Assembly (NCBI RefSeq): GCF_025685565.1
Contig: NZ_JAGSYE010000001.1
Coordinates: forward strand, 558,001 to 622,000
DNA from: Granulicella aggregans
GTDB lineage: Bacteria > Acidobacteriota > Terriglobia > Terriglobales > Acidobacteriaceae
DNA: 64,000 nucleotides
Reading direction: 5' to 3'
The position numbers and the translations under genes are program-made. Numbering within the stretch: position 1 is the stretch's first letter; each line of letters starts with the position of its first letter. Below, piece after piece: positions 8,895 to 18,841 of this stretch. The notes under the pieces are model-generated. The model did no database searches. It was not told the DNA's origin and saw only the letters and a list, made by a program, of their open reading frames with translations.

Positions 8895-10685
8895 TTACAG
8901 AACCGGCGAATCATCCTGCAGCATCGCCTTGCGGATGACCTTTATGGGGGCAAGTCCCTGCAGCATCAGGTTGTCGTGAAACTGTTGCAGGTTGAAGGCC
9001 GCTCCCTGTTTCTTCTTCAGGTCCTCGCGAAGCTTCATGATCTCGAGCTTGCCTAGCGTGTAGTAGAGATACGTCGCATCCGAGGTGCCGCGCTTGGTCT
9101 CCATTAGGCCGACCGACCGAGACTGATAGCCTTCCTTCACGAAGAAGTCGACCGCCTGGTCGATGCTCCACGGCGTATTGCCGGTTTCTCCCTGTCCAGT
9201 GTGCAGCTTGATGGCGACGATAAAGCGGGCATCACGCAGCAGAGCGTCCTGCAGTTGCCCAAGGCGAATGAGCTTTGCCTCACGCACTTGCTCCGGCGTC
9301 GCATTCGCTGGAGGAGCGGCGTATCCCTGGTCCAGCATCATCTGCTCGCAGTAGTGCGCCCAGCCTTCGATGTTCGTGTTGGCACCGATCAGTTTGCGGA
9401 TCTTCGAAGGGAAACGGTCCTGCCAGAGGAACTGGACGTAGTGGCCGGGATAGGCCTCGTGCACGCTGGTGCTGACGATGGTGCCGACGTTGAACGCGGC
9501 CATGTGCTCCGCGACATGCTCCGGGGTCCAGTCCTTCTCCGGCAGCGTCACGTTGAAGTAGGCCTTCTTCGAGTGCGTCTCAAACGGGCCTGGCGAGTCC
9601 ATCGAGGCCTGGGTCGTGGCCCGCATGAACGGAGGCGTCTCTTCGAGCGTGGGCTCAACCTCGCTGGGGATGGTGATGATGTGGTTCGCGCGAATGAACG
9701 TGATCAGAGAGGTAAAGGTGTCCTGGAAGGAACCCAGCAGCTTGTCCGGGGCAGGATGAATCGTTGCAAGTTCAGCGAGCACCTGCTGCGGCGTCTTCGA
9801 GGGATCGACCTCTTTGGCGATGCGGGCGAACTCCGCCTGGTTGCGATGCAAGTCGGCGTATCCCACCTCAAGCAGGCGGTCAAGCGGGATGTCGACCATC
9901 TCGTCGTAGCTGAGCTTCTTGGCGTAGGTCTCCGCACCGAGCTTGTAGTCGCCATTGGAGCGGGCGAGCAGGTCAGACTTCATCCACGCCGAGTAGCTCT
10001 TGAGCGCGTCGATGACGGCCATGTTGGACTTCGCGAATGCAACTTTCGTGGCAGCGTCCGTGGCATCCGTGAACGCTGCCGGCACGTCATCAGAGAAGAA
10101 GGAGATGATTCCGTCGATCTGTTCAAGCGCGATCTCGGTGAAGATGCGGGGAGGGTTCTTGAGGTTCTTGCGGGCCTCCACCAGAGCCTCGGGCATGCGC
10201 TGCTCGCGCGCGACCAGGGCCTTCAGCCGGGTGTTGGGAGGGGCGTAGTTGCGGCTCATAATGACAAAAGCGGAGTTAGCGAGACTTGAAGAATAGGTGT
10301 CGGGATTCTTCTCCAGCGGGCGGATCACTTCAAGCTCGAGCAGAGAGGAGTGGATGCTGTTGAGCAGGATCTCCCGGTCTGCCGCGACGGGAAGGTCAAG
10401 CGCGGCCGGATCGATGGCGGCGATCTTCGCCTCGTAACTTTTGAGGGCGGCAACCTGTCGCGCGAGGCTTGCGGCGGAGTAGTCTTCAAGCTGGGCATCA
10501 TATTGATGCAGGCCGGCGGAAGTTCCCGCCGTGGGCGAGAAGTGGAACAGGACGTCGGTGAAGTACTGGTCGGCAAGAAACTGGAACGTTTGAGGAGCTC
10601 CATCAGCAGAGATTCTCTGGGAGTTGCTCTGAAGTGCAGGAAGAAGCATGGAAGCTCCAAGCAGTAGGATAGAAAGTCGCACCAT
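8895..10685 (-). CDS. DUF885 family exported metallopeptidase-like protein
   Basis: About 596 aa with an N-terminal signal peptide (MVRLSILLLGASMLLPAL). The DUF885 zinc-site motif HEAYPGHY is present, with the downstream EGWAHYCEQMM glutamate and the conserved RLGQLQDALLRDARF helix. These proteins resemble gluzincin-type peptidases but most are untested. I chose the ATG at 10685, with AGGA about 10 nt upstream, rather than 10694. It is monocistronic and probably acts in the periplasm on peptides. Confidence 0.88.
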   Translation of the reverse strand: MVRLSILLLGASMLLPALQSNSQRISADGAPQTFQFLADQYFTDVLFHFSPTAGTSAGLHQYDAQLEDYSAASLARQVAALKSYEAKIAAIDPAALDLPVAADREILLNSIHSSLLELEVIRPLEKNPDTYSSSLANSAFVIMSRNYAPPNTRLKALVAREQRMPEALVEARKNLKNPPRIFTEIALEQIDGIISFFSDDVPAAFTDATDAATKVAFAKSNMAVIDALKSYSAWMKSDLLARSNGDYKLGAETYAKKLSYDEMVDIPLDRLLEVGYADLHRNQAEFARIAKEVDPSKTPQQVLAELATIHPAPDKLLGSFQDTFTSLITFIRANHIITIPSEVEPTLEETPPFMRATTQASMDSPGPFETHSKKAYFNVTLPEKDWTPEHVAEHMAAFNVGTIVSTSVHEAYPGHYVQFLWQDRFPSKIRKLIGANTNIEGWAHYCEQMMLDQGYAAPPANATPEQVREAKLIRLGQLQDALLRDARFIVAIKLHTGQGETGNTPWSIDQAVDFFVKEGYQSRSVGLMETKRGTSDATYLYYTLGKLEIMKLREDLKKKQGAAFNLQQFHDNLMLQGLAPIKVIRKAMLQDDSPVL

Positions 10686-10838
10686 GGAATGCATGTCCTC
10701 ATAGGGAAGTCTATGGGATTATGGTGGGGAAGAGAATTGCGTCGATTCTGCGCTGCGCTCGACGGACGATAGGATCAGACAGATAGGGAACGTGCGGCAC
10801 CGCAGTAGCAGGATCTTGTTTTGCCGGGGCTAAGAAGA

Positions 10839-12509
10839 ATGGCGGCTTCTGTAGTGCAGCGTGGCAGCGACATTAGGACGGAAAGCTCCCTGCTGCGCGG
10901 GAACCAGATGCCTATGTGGATCTACGACCGCCAGACGCTGCGCGTCGTTGAGGTAAGCGAAGGAGCGCTGCGGCAGTATGGCTATACCCGCGAGGAGTTC
11001 CTGGCGCTGACGCCGCAGCGATTACTCGCTGCCAAAACTGCCAGGAAGAGCGCATTCCCCGAAGTCGCGAAGAATGGCCATTCGGGCCGGACTGAGGTGC
11101 ATCGCCACGCGGACGGCACAAGCTTTCCCGTCCGCGTTCACTCGAACGCCCTCATCTACAACGGTCGCGTGTCGCGCCTTGTCGTTGCTTCTCCCTCACC
11201 GATACCGCCCGAGCCCGCCCGTACGCTGCCCCATACAAGAGACAGCTGGACCATGGGACTGACCGACCGTAGCCTGCTCGAGCATCGCGCGGCAGAGGCC
11301 CTGGCCCATGCCGACCGCAGGCGTCGCAGAGTGGCGGTTGTTTCTATGGACATCGACCACTTTGACGAAGTGGCTGAGCGGTACGGAGATGCTGCCTGCG
11401 ATACCTGCCTGGAGCGAGTGGCGTATTGGCTCCATCGCAGGGTCCGAGGGATGGACACGGTCGCCCGCACTGGAGTCCATGGGTTCACGATCGTGCTTGC
11501 CGAGCTCGACGACCACTTCGATATCTACCGTGTGGCGGAAGCGCTGCTCAAGATCTTTGCGGAACCAGTGAAGGTGGGTGATGAATCGGTCATCCTGACA
11601 GCCAGTGTCGGGATCGCGGTCTATCCCGATGATGCCCGCGAGCTGGAGCGCCTGCAGCACGCAGCGGATACGGCGATGCACCAGGCCCGCGCAAGCGGAG
11701 GCCATCGCATCGCCATGTTCTCGCTTGCCTCCAAGGAGCGGACGGAGCTTGCCGCCTACATGCAGAATGCTCTGAAGGCAGGCAGCTTTCGCCTGCACTA
11801 TCAGCCGCAGTACTCGCCAGCGGGAACGGTGTGCAAGTTTGAAGCCCTGCTGCGTTTGCCCAGGAAAGAAGGTGGCTTCATTCCTCCAGACCTCTTCATC
11901 CCTGTCGCCGAAGAGACAGGCATGATCGAAGAGCTGGGTATGTGGGTCATTGAAGAGGCGGCGTGCCAGTTAAAGATGTGGAAAGACCAGCTTGGCGGCA
12001 CAATTCCCATCGCGGTAAACGTCTCTCCGCTGCAGTTGAAGAGCGCCGGGTTCGCAAAGGCCGCGCTGGAAAGGATCAGGGGTTGCGGCGCAGATCCCGC
12101 ATGCATTGAGTTCGAGATCACCGAACGCGCCGTATTGAACTTCACCGAAGCCCAGGAGCCGATGCAGGAGCTCGCCCGGGCCGGCATTGTCTTCGCAGTC
12201 GACGACTTCGGTACGGGATACTCCTCGCTGCAGCACCTGCACCGCCTGCCCATCTCGGTTCTCAAGATCGACCGCTACTTCATCAATCGCCTTGGCGTGC
12301 AACGTGACGCGGGCGCGATTGTAGAGGCCATCGTCTCCATGGCTCATGCTCTTGGTATGAAGGTGGTCGCAGAAGGCGTGGAGACCCAGGAACAAAGAGA
12401 CACGGCGACGTTCATGGGATGCGACGTGATCCAGGGATTTCTGCATTCGGCAGCGATCGAGGCACAGTATGTCCCCTTGCTCCTGGGTTGGCCTGAAGTG
12501 TCCTTATAA
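10839..12509 (+). CDS. PAS-GGDEF(degenerate)-EAL cyclic-di-GMP phosphodiesterase
   Basis: 556 aa. Residues 20-120 form a PAS-like sensor (PMWIYDRQTLRVVEVSEGAL). Residues 150-310 are a GGDEF domain whose signature is replaced by GVHGF, so it should not make c-di-GMP. Residues 315-550 are an EAL domain with its key motifs intact: FEALLR, NVSP, EITE, DDFGTGYSS, KIDRYFI and VAEGVETQEQ. It is therefore predicted to hydrolyse c-di-GMP, with the dead GGDEF perhaps sensing GTP. No membrane segment is seen. It ends 13 nt from the end of mfd (convergent). Confidence 0.9.
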   Translation: MAASVVQRGSDIRTESSLLRGNQMPMWIYDRQTLRVVEVSEGALRQYGYTREEFLALTPQRLLAAKTARKSAFPEVAKNGHSGRTEVHRHADGTSFPVRVHSNALIYNGRVSRLVVASPSPIPPEPARTLPHTRDSWTMGLTDRSLLEHRAAEALAHADRRRRRVAVVSMDIDHFDEVAERYGDAACDTCLERVAYWLHRRVRGMDTVARTGVHGFTIVLAELDDHFDIYRVAEALLKIFAEPVKVGDESVILTASVGIAVYPDDARELERLQHAADTAMHQARASGGHRIAMFSLASKERTELAAYMQNALKAGSFRLHYQPQYSPAGTVCKFEALLRLPRKEGGFIPPDLFIPVAEETGMIEELGMWVIEEAACQLKMWKDQLGGTIPIAVNVSPLQLKSAGFAKAALERIRGCGADPACIEFEITERAVLNFTEAQEPMQELARAGIVFAVDDFGTGYSSLQHLHRLPISVLKIDRYFINRLGVQRDAGAIVEAIVSMAHALGMKVVAEGVETQEQRDTATFMGCDVIQGFLHSAAIEAQYVPLLLGWPEVSL

Positions 12510-12522
12510 GCCAAGCCTGGAC

Positions 12523-15500
12523 TCAGGCAGCGGAACGCGTACTGTCCAGCGAATCGAGCAGCGCCCGCGTCTCCGCCAGAACATCTTCAGCCTTCGCTGA
12601 AGTTAGCGGCCAACGCAGCACTCCCTGGGGCGTGAACTGCGCGCCACGCTTCGCATTGCGGCTGATGAGACGCATCAAGACTCCGGGCTCGACCATGCGA
12701 TCCTTCGCGGGGGCCACACCTGGCGCCGTCGCGGGAGCGCCGCCTGCCAGCTTCTCCGCGAACTTGATGTTCAGCATCTCGACGAAGCCCTTCTGCGGGA
12801 CCTTGATCTGATTGCGTCCTGTGCCTTGAATCTTCGGCGGACCAATCTCAATCTGCGTCCGCTTGCGATCGAGCTGGGCGATGCCGAGCTGCTCACAGTG
12901 GAGACGAATCTCCGCAGCAGCGAGGAGATTGAGCACAGCATCGGGAGGAGTGCCGTAGCGGTCCTGCAGCTCGGCGCGGACATCGGCGAGCGCGGCAAAG
13001 TCTTCCGCTCCCGCGATGCGCTTGTACATGCGCAGCCGCTGGTTCTCTTCGGGTATGTAACCGGAGTCGATACGTACTGAGATGCCGAGGTTGATGCTGA
13101 CGCCTTCGTGCGCGGGCTTTTCGGCCTCGCCCTTCATCTTGCGGACGGCCTCTTCGAGCATCGTCGTGTACATCTCGAAGCCTATGGCTTCGATGTGGCC
13201 GGATTGTTCACCGCCTAGCATGTTGCCCGCTCCCCGGAGTTCGAGATCGAGCGCCGCGATCTTGAAGCCGGCACCGAGGTCCGAGAACTCCTTCAACGCA
13301 GCAAGGCGGCGGCGCGAGATCTCCGTAAGCTCCTTCTCGGGCGGGATCAGGAGATAGCTGTAGGCGCGGCGATTCGAGCGACCCACGCGACCGCGAAGCT
13401 GGTAGAGTTCGCTCAGTCCGTGGCGATCAGCGCGGTTGATGATGATCGTGTTCGCCAGCGGAATGTCGAGGCCGTTCTCGATGATGCTAGTCGCGACCAA
13501 CACGTCGTACTCGTGGTTCATGAAGGCGAGCATGACGCGTTCAAGCTCCGCTTCGGGCAACTGGCCATGGCCGATGACGACGCGCGCCGACGGCACGAGC
13601 TCGCGAATCTTCGCGGCCAATTCGTAGATGGTCTCGACACGATTGTGGACGAAGTAGGTCTGGCCGCCGCGCTCCATCTCCATCTCGATAGCCGTGCGGA
13701 CGAGCTTCTCATCGAACTTCGCGACGATGGTCTGAATCGCCATGCGGTCCTTCGGCGGCGTCTCAATGACGCTCATGTCGCGAAGGCCGATGAGCGACAT
13801 GTGCAGCGTGCGTGGGATCGGCGTTGCGGACATGGCCAGCACGTCGATGGAGGCCCGCAACTGCTTCAGCTTCTCCTTGTGCTTCACGCCAAAGCGCTGC
13901 TCTTCATCGACAATGAGCAGGCCGAGATCCTGGAACTTCAAGTCCTTCGAGAAGATTCGGTGCGTCCCGATAAGGATGTCGACCTTGCCAGCAGCGACCT
14001 TCTCGAGAATCTCCTTCTGCTCCTTGGCCGTGCGGAAGCGCGAGATCATCTCGATGTTGACCGGGAAGTTCGCGAAGCGCTTCTTGAAGGATTCAAAGTG
14101 CTGGAAGCTAAGAACGGTCGTCGGTGTGAGCACAGCGACCTGCTTCGAATCCTGCACGGCCTTGAAGGCCGCCCGCATGGCGACTTCCGTCTTGCCATAG
14201 CCGACGTCGCCGCAGAGCAGGCGGTCCATCGGCTGCGTCGACTCCATATCGGCCTTGATGTCCGCGATGGCGGCGAGTTGGTCGTCGGTCTCGTTGAAGT
14301 CGAAGGCGTCTTCAAACTCGCGCTGCATGTTGGTGTCGGGTGAGAAGGGCGTGCCCTGTGCCGCCTTGCGCTGCGCGTAGAGGATCAGCAGCTCGGCGGT
14401 CATATCCGCCATCGCCTTTTTGACGCGCGCTTTGGTCTTCTGCCAAGCCTGTGTGCCCAGCTTGTTCAACTGCGGTGCCGGGCCGGTGTCGGTGCTGCGG
14501 TACTTCTGGATCAGGTCGAGGCGTGTGAGCGGTACGTAAAGCTTGGCCTCGTCGGCGAACTCTAGGATCATCAACTCAAGCGGAGGAGCATCAGGCTCTT
14601 CAATCACGCGCAGTCCGGCGTACTGCGCGATGCCGTGCTCCACGTGGACGACGTAATCGCCAACGGTAAGGTCGCGGAAGTCCGAGATGAAGGCGGAGGT
14701 CTTCGACTTGCTCCGGCGAACCGGGCGAGCCGTGACGTCAGCATCATCAACAAGGTCCTGCGCTCCAAAGATGACGATCTGCCGCGCAGTCGCCTTGTCG
14801 AGATCGAGTACCTGCACTCCCGCTGCAATCGTCGTCTTCACGATGACCGGCGTGCGCAGATCGCCTCCGAGGTAGCTCGATTCCGAGTACACCGTCGAGG
14901 AACCCGGCGCATCGTTGCGCGAGCCAAGACGATATGGGATCTTGTACTCCTGCAGCAGACCAGCTAGACGTTCTACTTCGCCTTGATTGTGCGCCGTAAG
15001 CAGGATGCGAGCATCCTGCTTCATCAACGAGTTCAGCGCATCGATCAGCGCGGGAATGCTGCCGTGGAATCGCTGCGTGGGCCGCGTGCTGAAATCGACC
15101 TCAGAGAGGTCCGAGCGGTCGCCGTCAAGCACATCGACCAGGCCAAGCTGGTCGAGCTCGCAGCCACTGAAGGCGCGCATGCGGTCGTCGAGGTGCCAGG
15201 GCGAAAGGTAGATATCTTCAGGCCGCACGAGGTTGCCGATGCCGGAGCGCTCATGCCGCTGCTCGATCTTGTTCCACCATCGCTCGCCTTGGTTCTTCAC
15301 CATCGAAGGCTCTTCGATGAAGACGCGCGGCTTTGGGCCATCGCCAGAGGCAAGCAGATCAAGCAGCGTGCAGGTGGCTCCAGCGACGGGAGCGAAGAAC
15401 TCCCACCCGGGGAAGATGGTTGCCTCCCCAGCCCGCGAGCTGACGTGCGTTAGAAGCTCGTTTGGCTCTTCCCCGCCCTCAAGTGCGGCTCCCGCTGAGC

Positions 15501-16296
15501 CTGCGCGCGTGAGGCGCGCGTTGATCGCTGTTAGCAGCTTCTCGGTGACTGGCGTCTCGGTGAGAGGCAGAAGAAGAACATCTTCAAGCTGCGAGCTCGA
15601 TTGCGTAAGCGAGCGCTGCGTATCGGGATCGAACTTGCGCAGAGATTCAATCTCGTCGCCAAAGAAGTCGATGCGAACGGGCCGGTCAGTCTCGGGGCCG
15701 TAGACGTCGATGATTCCGCCGCGCAGTGTGACCTGGCCAGGCATCTCGACCACATCTACCTTTGTGTAACCAACGGAGAGGAGATGCTCGACGAGCATCT
15801 CCGGGATGTACTCCTCGCCGCGGCGAAGGTGCAGGGCGAGCGCCTTGTAGTACTCGCGCTTGAAGAGCTTCATGCAGGCGGCTTCAAGTGGGACGATGAC
15901 AAGCCGCGCAGGCTGCGACTTGGGCGCGTTGGCGATCTTCCAGAGGGTCGCGGCGCGATGCTCCTGGATCTCCGGGTGTGGCGACAGATTCTCGAACGGG
16001 AGCACATCGTGCGCGGGCAGGCGAAGGACGGCTTCTGCCGGTAGCGCACCGGTAAGCTCACAGGCGCTGAGCACGGCTGCGTGCAGCGCCTCCGCTGCCT
16101 TATTGTCCGCGACGATGATGACGCAGGGCGCGTTCGCCGCCCTCACAAAAGACGGCAGATAGAGCGCCCGGGCCGTGGCCGTCAGCCCGGAGACACGCCT
16201 TCGCCCGGTGCCTGCGCTCAGATGGCGCTGGACACGTTCGAAGGCGACTGAGTGTTCGAGGTCCGCAAGCAGATCGCGGACAAAAGGAAGGACCAT
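12523..16296 (-). CDS. mfd: Transcription-repair coupling factor Mfd
   Basis: Removes RNA polymerase stalled at DNA lesions and recruits the UvrA/B excision machinery. 1257 aa, longer than E. coli Mfd (1148). In order: a UvrB-like N-terminal module (LPAHDVLPFENLSPHPEI; GGIIDVYGPE), a CarD-like RNA polymerase-binding domain (YVVHVEHGIAQYAGL), the RecG-like translocase with Walker A GDVGYGKTE near residue 695 and DEEQ near 800, SATPIPRTL, RGRVGRSNRRAYSYLL, and the C-terminal TRCF domain. Start is the ATG at 16296; the frame is open upstream but that part is non-homologous. There is no Shine-Dalgarno, but TAAAAT lies 10 nt before the ATG. Confidence 0.96.
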   Translation of the reverse strand: MVLPFVRDLLADLEHSVAFERVQRHLSAGTGRRRVSGLTATARALYLPSFVRAANAPCVIIVADNKAAEALHAAVLSACELTGALPAEAVLRLPAHDVLPFENLSPHPEIQEHRAATLWKIANAPKSQPARLVIVPLEAACMKLFKREYYKALALHLRRGEEYIPEMLVEHLLSVGYTKVDVVEMPGQVTLRGGIIDVYGPETDRPVRIDFFGDEIESLRKFDPDTQRSLTQSSSQLEDVLLLPLTETPVTEKLLTAINARLTRAGSAGAALEGGEEPNELLTHVSSRAGEATIFPGWEFFAPVAGATCTLLDLLASGDGPKPRVFIEEPSMVKNQGERWWNKIEQRHERSGIGNLVRPEDIYLSPWHLDDRMRAFSGCELDQLGLVDVLDGDRSDLSEVDFSTRPTQRFHGSIPALIDALNSLMKQDARILLTAHNQGEVERLAGLLQEYKIPYRLGSRNDAPGSSTVYSESSYLGGDLRTPVIVKTTIAAGVQVLDLDKATARQIVIFGAQDLVDDADVTARPVRRSKSKTSAFISDFRDLTVGDYVVHVEHGIAQYAGLRVIEEPDAPPLELMILEFADEAKLYVPLTRLDLIQKYRSTDTGPAPQLNKLGTQAWQKTKARVKKAMADMTAELLILYAQRKAAQGTPFSPDTNMQREFEDAFDFNETDDQLAAIADIKADMESTQPMDRLLCGDVGYGKTEVAMRAAFKAVQDSKQVAVLTPTTVLSFQHFESFKKRFANFPVNIEMISRFRTAKEQKEILEKVAAGKVDILIGTHRIFSKDLKFQDLGLLIVDEEQRFGVKHKEKLKQLRASIDVLAMSATPIPRTLHMSLIGLRDMSVIETPPKDRMAIQTIVAKFDEKLVRTAIEMEMERGGQTYFVHNRVETIYELAAKIRELVPSARVVIGHGQLPEAELERVMLAFMNHEYDVLVATSIIENGLDIPLANTIIINRADRHGLSELYQLRGRVGRSNRRAYSYLLIPPEKELTEISRRRLAALKEFSDLGAGFKIAALDLELRGAGNMLGGEQSGHIEAIGFEMYTTMLEEAVRKMKGEAEKPAHEGVSINLGISVRIDSGYIPEENQRLRMYKRIAGAEDFAALADVRAELQDRYGTPPDAVLNLLAAAEIRLHCEQLGIAQLDRKRTQIEIGPPKIQGTGRNQIKVPQKGFVEMLNIKFAEKLAGGAPATAPGVAPAKDRMVEPGVLMRLISRNAKRGAQFTPQGVLRWPLTSAKAEDVLAETRALLDSLDSTRSAA

Positions 16297-16306
16297 GCCA
16301 GCTTTA

Positions 16307-16312
16307 ATTTTA
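16307..16312 (-). promoter_or_regulatory. TANNNT box directly before mfd
   Basis: On the minus strand, TAAAAT ends 10 nt before the mfd ATG, and no Shine-Dalgarno lies between. Transcription from this box would leave a leader of only a few bases. The same arrangement recurs before several other genes in the window. Confidence 0.4.
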
Positions 16313-16353
16313 TCAGCGGGCGAGGCTTGACATTGCCGCTCGCAGCTAGTTCG

Positions 16354-18762
16354 ATGCCTTATATGAAATTGTTTGCTATATGGAGTGTTCTTAGCATTGG
16401 AGCCGTAGCCGGCGTGGCTGCCGGACAGGGGGCTGCGATCGCGCCGCACAACTTCACCGCACAGTGGATCACGGCGGCGGGCGCTCCTGGGCATGACCCG
16501 GTCGTGCTGCGCATGCGCAAAGAGCTGACGCTTGCGGCCGTACCGGCGCATTTCGTGGTACACGTCTCGGCCGACAATCAGTTCCTGCTGATGGTCAACG
16601 GCGAGCGCATCGGCTTTGGGCCGTCCGTAGGCGACGTGCAGCACTGGCGGTACGAGACCTACGACCTTGCCCCTGCGCTGCACGCGGGCAAGAACCTGAT
16701 CGCGGCGACGGTGTGGAACCTCGGCGATCTGGCTCCGATTCGCCAGATAAGCTCGCGGCTGGGCTTCGTGCTCGATCCCGATACGGCTGCGGAAAAGGCC
16801 ATCGCGACGAACTCCTCCTGGATGGCGAAGGTAGACACGGGCTTTAACTTCCCGACGAAGACTCCAGGATTGGGCGACAACTACTACGTGGCCTCTCCGG
16901 GAGAACAGCTTGATGCGGCGTCTCTCGACTGGGGATGGAGCCGCCCGGAAGATAACAGCCCGAGCTGGCAGCCGGCGGTCTCAGTGGGCGGCGCGGTGAC
17001 CCGTGGGGTTCATTCCGAGAGCAACTCGTGGCTGCTTGTGCCGGATACGCTTCCGGCGATGGAAGTCTCACCTGCTCCGGCAGGTAAGGTCGTCCGAAGC
17101 ACGGGAATATCTGGTGCACCTAGCTTTCCGGCAGGACCGGTCGAGATCTCAGCCAACAGCCACGTAACGTTGCTGCTCGATCGCGAGACGCTGACCACTG
17201 CGTTTCCCACGCTTACTGTCTCCGGCGGCAAGGGAGCGAAGGTGCAGGTCACCTACGCCGAAGCGCTGATGGATGACGCAGGCAACAAGGGCAATCGCAA
17301 CGAGATCGCGGGCAAACACATCGTCGGGATGATGGATGAATTTATGCCCGACGGGGCCGAGGCCCGCGCGTTTACGCCGCTCGACTGGCGCACATGGCGA
17401 TATATGCAGATCGACGTGACGACTGGTGCGCAGCCGCTGCGGCTCGATTCGCTGTCGCTGATGTTCACGGCATTTCCCTTCGAGCATCGCGCGAAGTTCG
17501 CAAGCGACGATCCCGGACTCACCGACATATGGAACGTAGGCTGGCGCACGGCACGGCTCTGCGCGCACGACGCCTACATGGACACGCCCTACTGGGAGCG
17601 GCTGCAGTACGTCGGCGACACCCGCATCCAGACACTGATCTCCTACACCAACGCGGGCGACGACCGCCTCGCGCGTCAGGCCATCGAGGCCTTCCACGCA
17701 TCGCTGCTACCCGAAGGCATCGGACAGAGCCGCTATCCCTCGCGGCATCTGCAGGTCATCCAGAACTTCTCTCTGCTGTGGATCGGCATGGTGCACGACT
17801 TCTGGTACTTCCGCGACGACCCGAAGTTCGTCGCCGCGCAGCTTCCCGGCATTCGCGGCGAACTGAGCTACTTCCGCGAGCGGCGCGACGCTGACGGCCT
17901 GCCCGCGCTGCGCGACTGGTGGCCGTTTGTGGACTGGGCGACGGGCTTCCCTGGCGGCGATTCGCCGATGCTCGATGGCGTAAGCGCGTCGGGTGCGCTG
18001 TTCTATCTAGAGGCGCTACGCAACGCTGCGGAGATGGAGGCTGCGCTCGGCGATGCCGCCCTGGCACGCGAAGATGTGGCGGAGGCCGAGCACGTTCGCG
18101 CCACGATACTGGCAAAGTTCTGGTCGAAGGACGAAGGATTGATCGCGGACACGACCGAGCTGAAGCACTTCAGCCAGCAGGCGAATGCGCTCGCGGTGTG
18201 GCTCGATGTCGTTCCTGCGGCCCAGCAGGGAGATGTAGTCACGCGCATCTTCTCGGCGACCGATAGCGGTTTCAAACTGGCAGCCGGACAGAAGCCTTTG
18301 CCCAAGGAGTTCTCGCCTGCCTCGAACTACTTCCGCTTCTACCTGGCGAAGGCGTTGGTTCATGCAGGAATGGCCGACCGCTACATCGAGACGCTTGCGC
18401 CGTGGCGGACGATGCTGGCCAACGGCCTGAGCACCTGGGCCGAGCAGCCGGAGCCGACTCGCTCCGACTCGCACGCGTGGAGCGCCCACCCGAACATCGA
18501 TCTGCTGACGACCGTGGCTGGAATCATGCCCGCGTCGCCGCAGTTCAAGACTGTCGTGATCTCTCCAGCGCTGGGGTCGCTGAAGCATCTCAGCGTGACG
18601 TATCCGTCACCGCATGGGTTGATTCTCGTGGAGTACACGGTGGGTGCATCAGGAACGACCGCAAAGGTGACGCTTCCGCCAGAACTTACCGGGACACTAA
18701 AGTGGGACGGAAAAAACTATCCGCTGAGCAGCGGAGCGAATGCACTGATACTTCGACCTTGA
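16354..18762 (+). CDS. Alpha-L-rhamnosidase-like glycoside hydrolase (GH78 type)
   Basis: About 802 aa with a signal peptide (MPYMKLFAIWSVLSIGAVAG), so it acts outside the cytoplasm. The N-terminal half is beta-sandwich (carbohydrate-binding-like); the C-terminal half is the six-hairpin barrel. GH78 landmarks are the DTPYWERLQYVGD segment (family form D-x-P-x-x-E-R-x-x-x-x-G-D, including the acidic catalytic region), DWWPFVDW, and TWAEQPEPTRSDSHAWSAHP near the end. It should release terminal rhamnose from plant or bacterial glycans. It is divergent from mfd, with 57 nt between starts. The start is uncertain; ATG 16363 is also possible. Confidence 0.87.
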   Translation: MPYMKLFAIWSVLSIGAVAGVAAGQGAAIAPHNFTAQWITAAGAPGHDPVVLRMRKELTLAAVPAHFVVHVSADNQFLLMVNGERIGFGPSVGDVQHWRYETYDLAPALHAGKNLIAATVWNLGDLAPIRQISSRLGFVLDPDTAAEKAIATNSSWMAKVDTGFNFPTKTPGLGDNYYVASPGEQLDAASLDWGWSRPEDNSPSWQPAVSVGGAVTRGVHSESNSWLLVPDTLPAMEVSPAPAGKVVRSTGISGAPSFPAGPVEISANSHVTLLLDRETLTTAFPTLTVSGGKGAKVQVTYAEALMDDAGNKGNRNEIAGKHIVGMMDEFMPDGAEARAFTPLDWRTWRYMQIDVTTGAQPLRLDSLSLMFTAFPFEHRAKFASDDPGLTDIWNVGWRTARLCAHDAYMDTPYWERLQYVGDTRIQTLISYTNAGDDRLARQAIEAFHASLLPEGIGQSRYPSRHLQVIQNFSLLWIGMVHDFWYFRDDPKFVAAQLPGIRGELSYFRERRDADGLPALRDWWPFVDWATGFPGGDSPMLDGVSASGALFYLEALRNAAEMEAALGDAALAREDVAEAEHVRATILAKFWSKDEGLIADTTELKHFSQQANALAVWLDVVPAAQQGDVVTRIFSATDSGFKLAAGQKPLPKEFSPASNYFRFYLAKALVHAGMADRYIETLAPWRTMLANGLSTWAEQPEPTRSDSHAWSAHPNIDLLTTVAGIMPASPQFKTVVISPALGSLKHLSVTYPSPHGLILVEYTVGASGTTAKVTLPPELTGTLKWDGKNYPLSSGANALILRP

Positions 18763-18806
18763 ATGACACATAGCGTGAAACCATGTAGCGGCATTCTTCC
18801 GGCATC

Positions 18807-18841
18807 TTGACGTGCAAATCGCCCGCATCTACTCTCGAACC
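18807..18841 (+). promoter_or_regulatory. Putative leaderless promoter of the toxin-antitoxin operon
   Basis: TTGACG (18807-18812), a 17-bp spacer, then TACTCT (18830-18835), only 6 nt before the antitoxin ATG. No Shine-Dalgarno is present. The geometry predicts a transcript starting at or next to the A of the ATG. Confidence 0.5.

Noticed and set aside
9201..10289. Plus-strand open frame of 362 codons over the DUF885 gene
   Set aside because: Antisense shadow; the minus strand encodes the HEAYPGHY-containing protein.
13420..14343. Plus-strand frame of 307 codons over mfd
   Set aside because: Antisense shadow of the Mfd translocase domain; no recognisable product.
16297..16683. 129-codon upstream extension of mfd
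   Set aside because: Overlaps the start of the divergent GH78 gene and is not Mfd-like.
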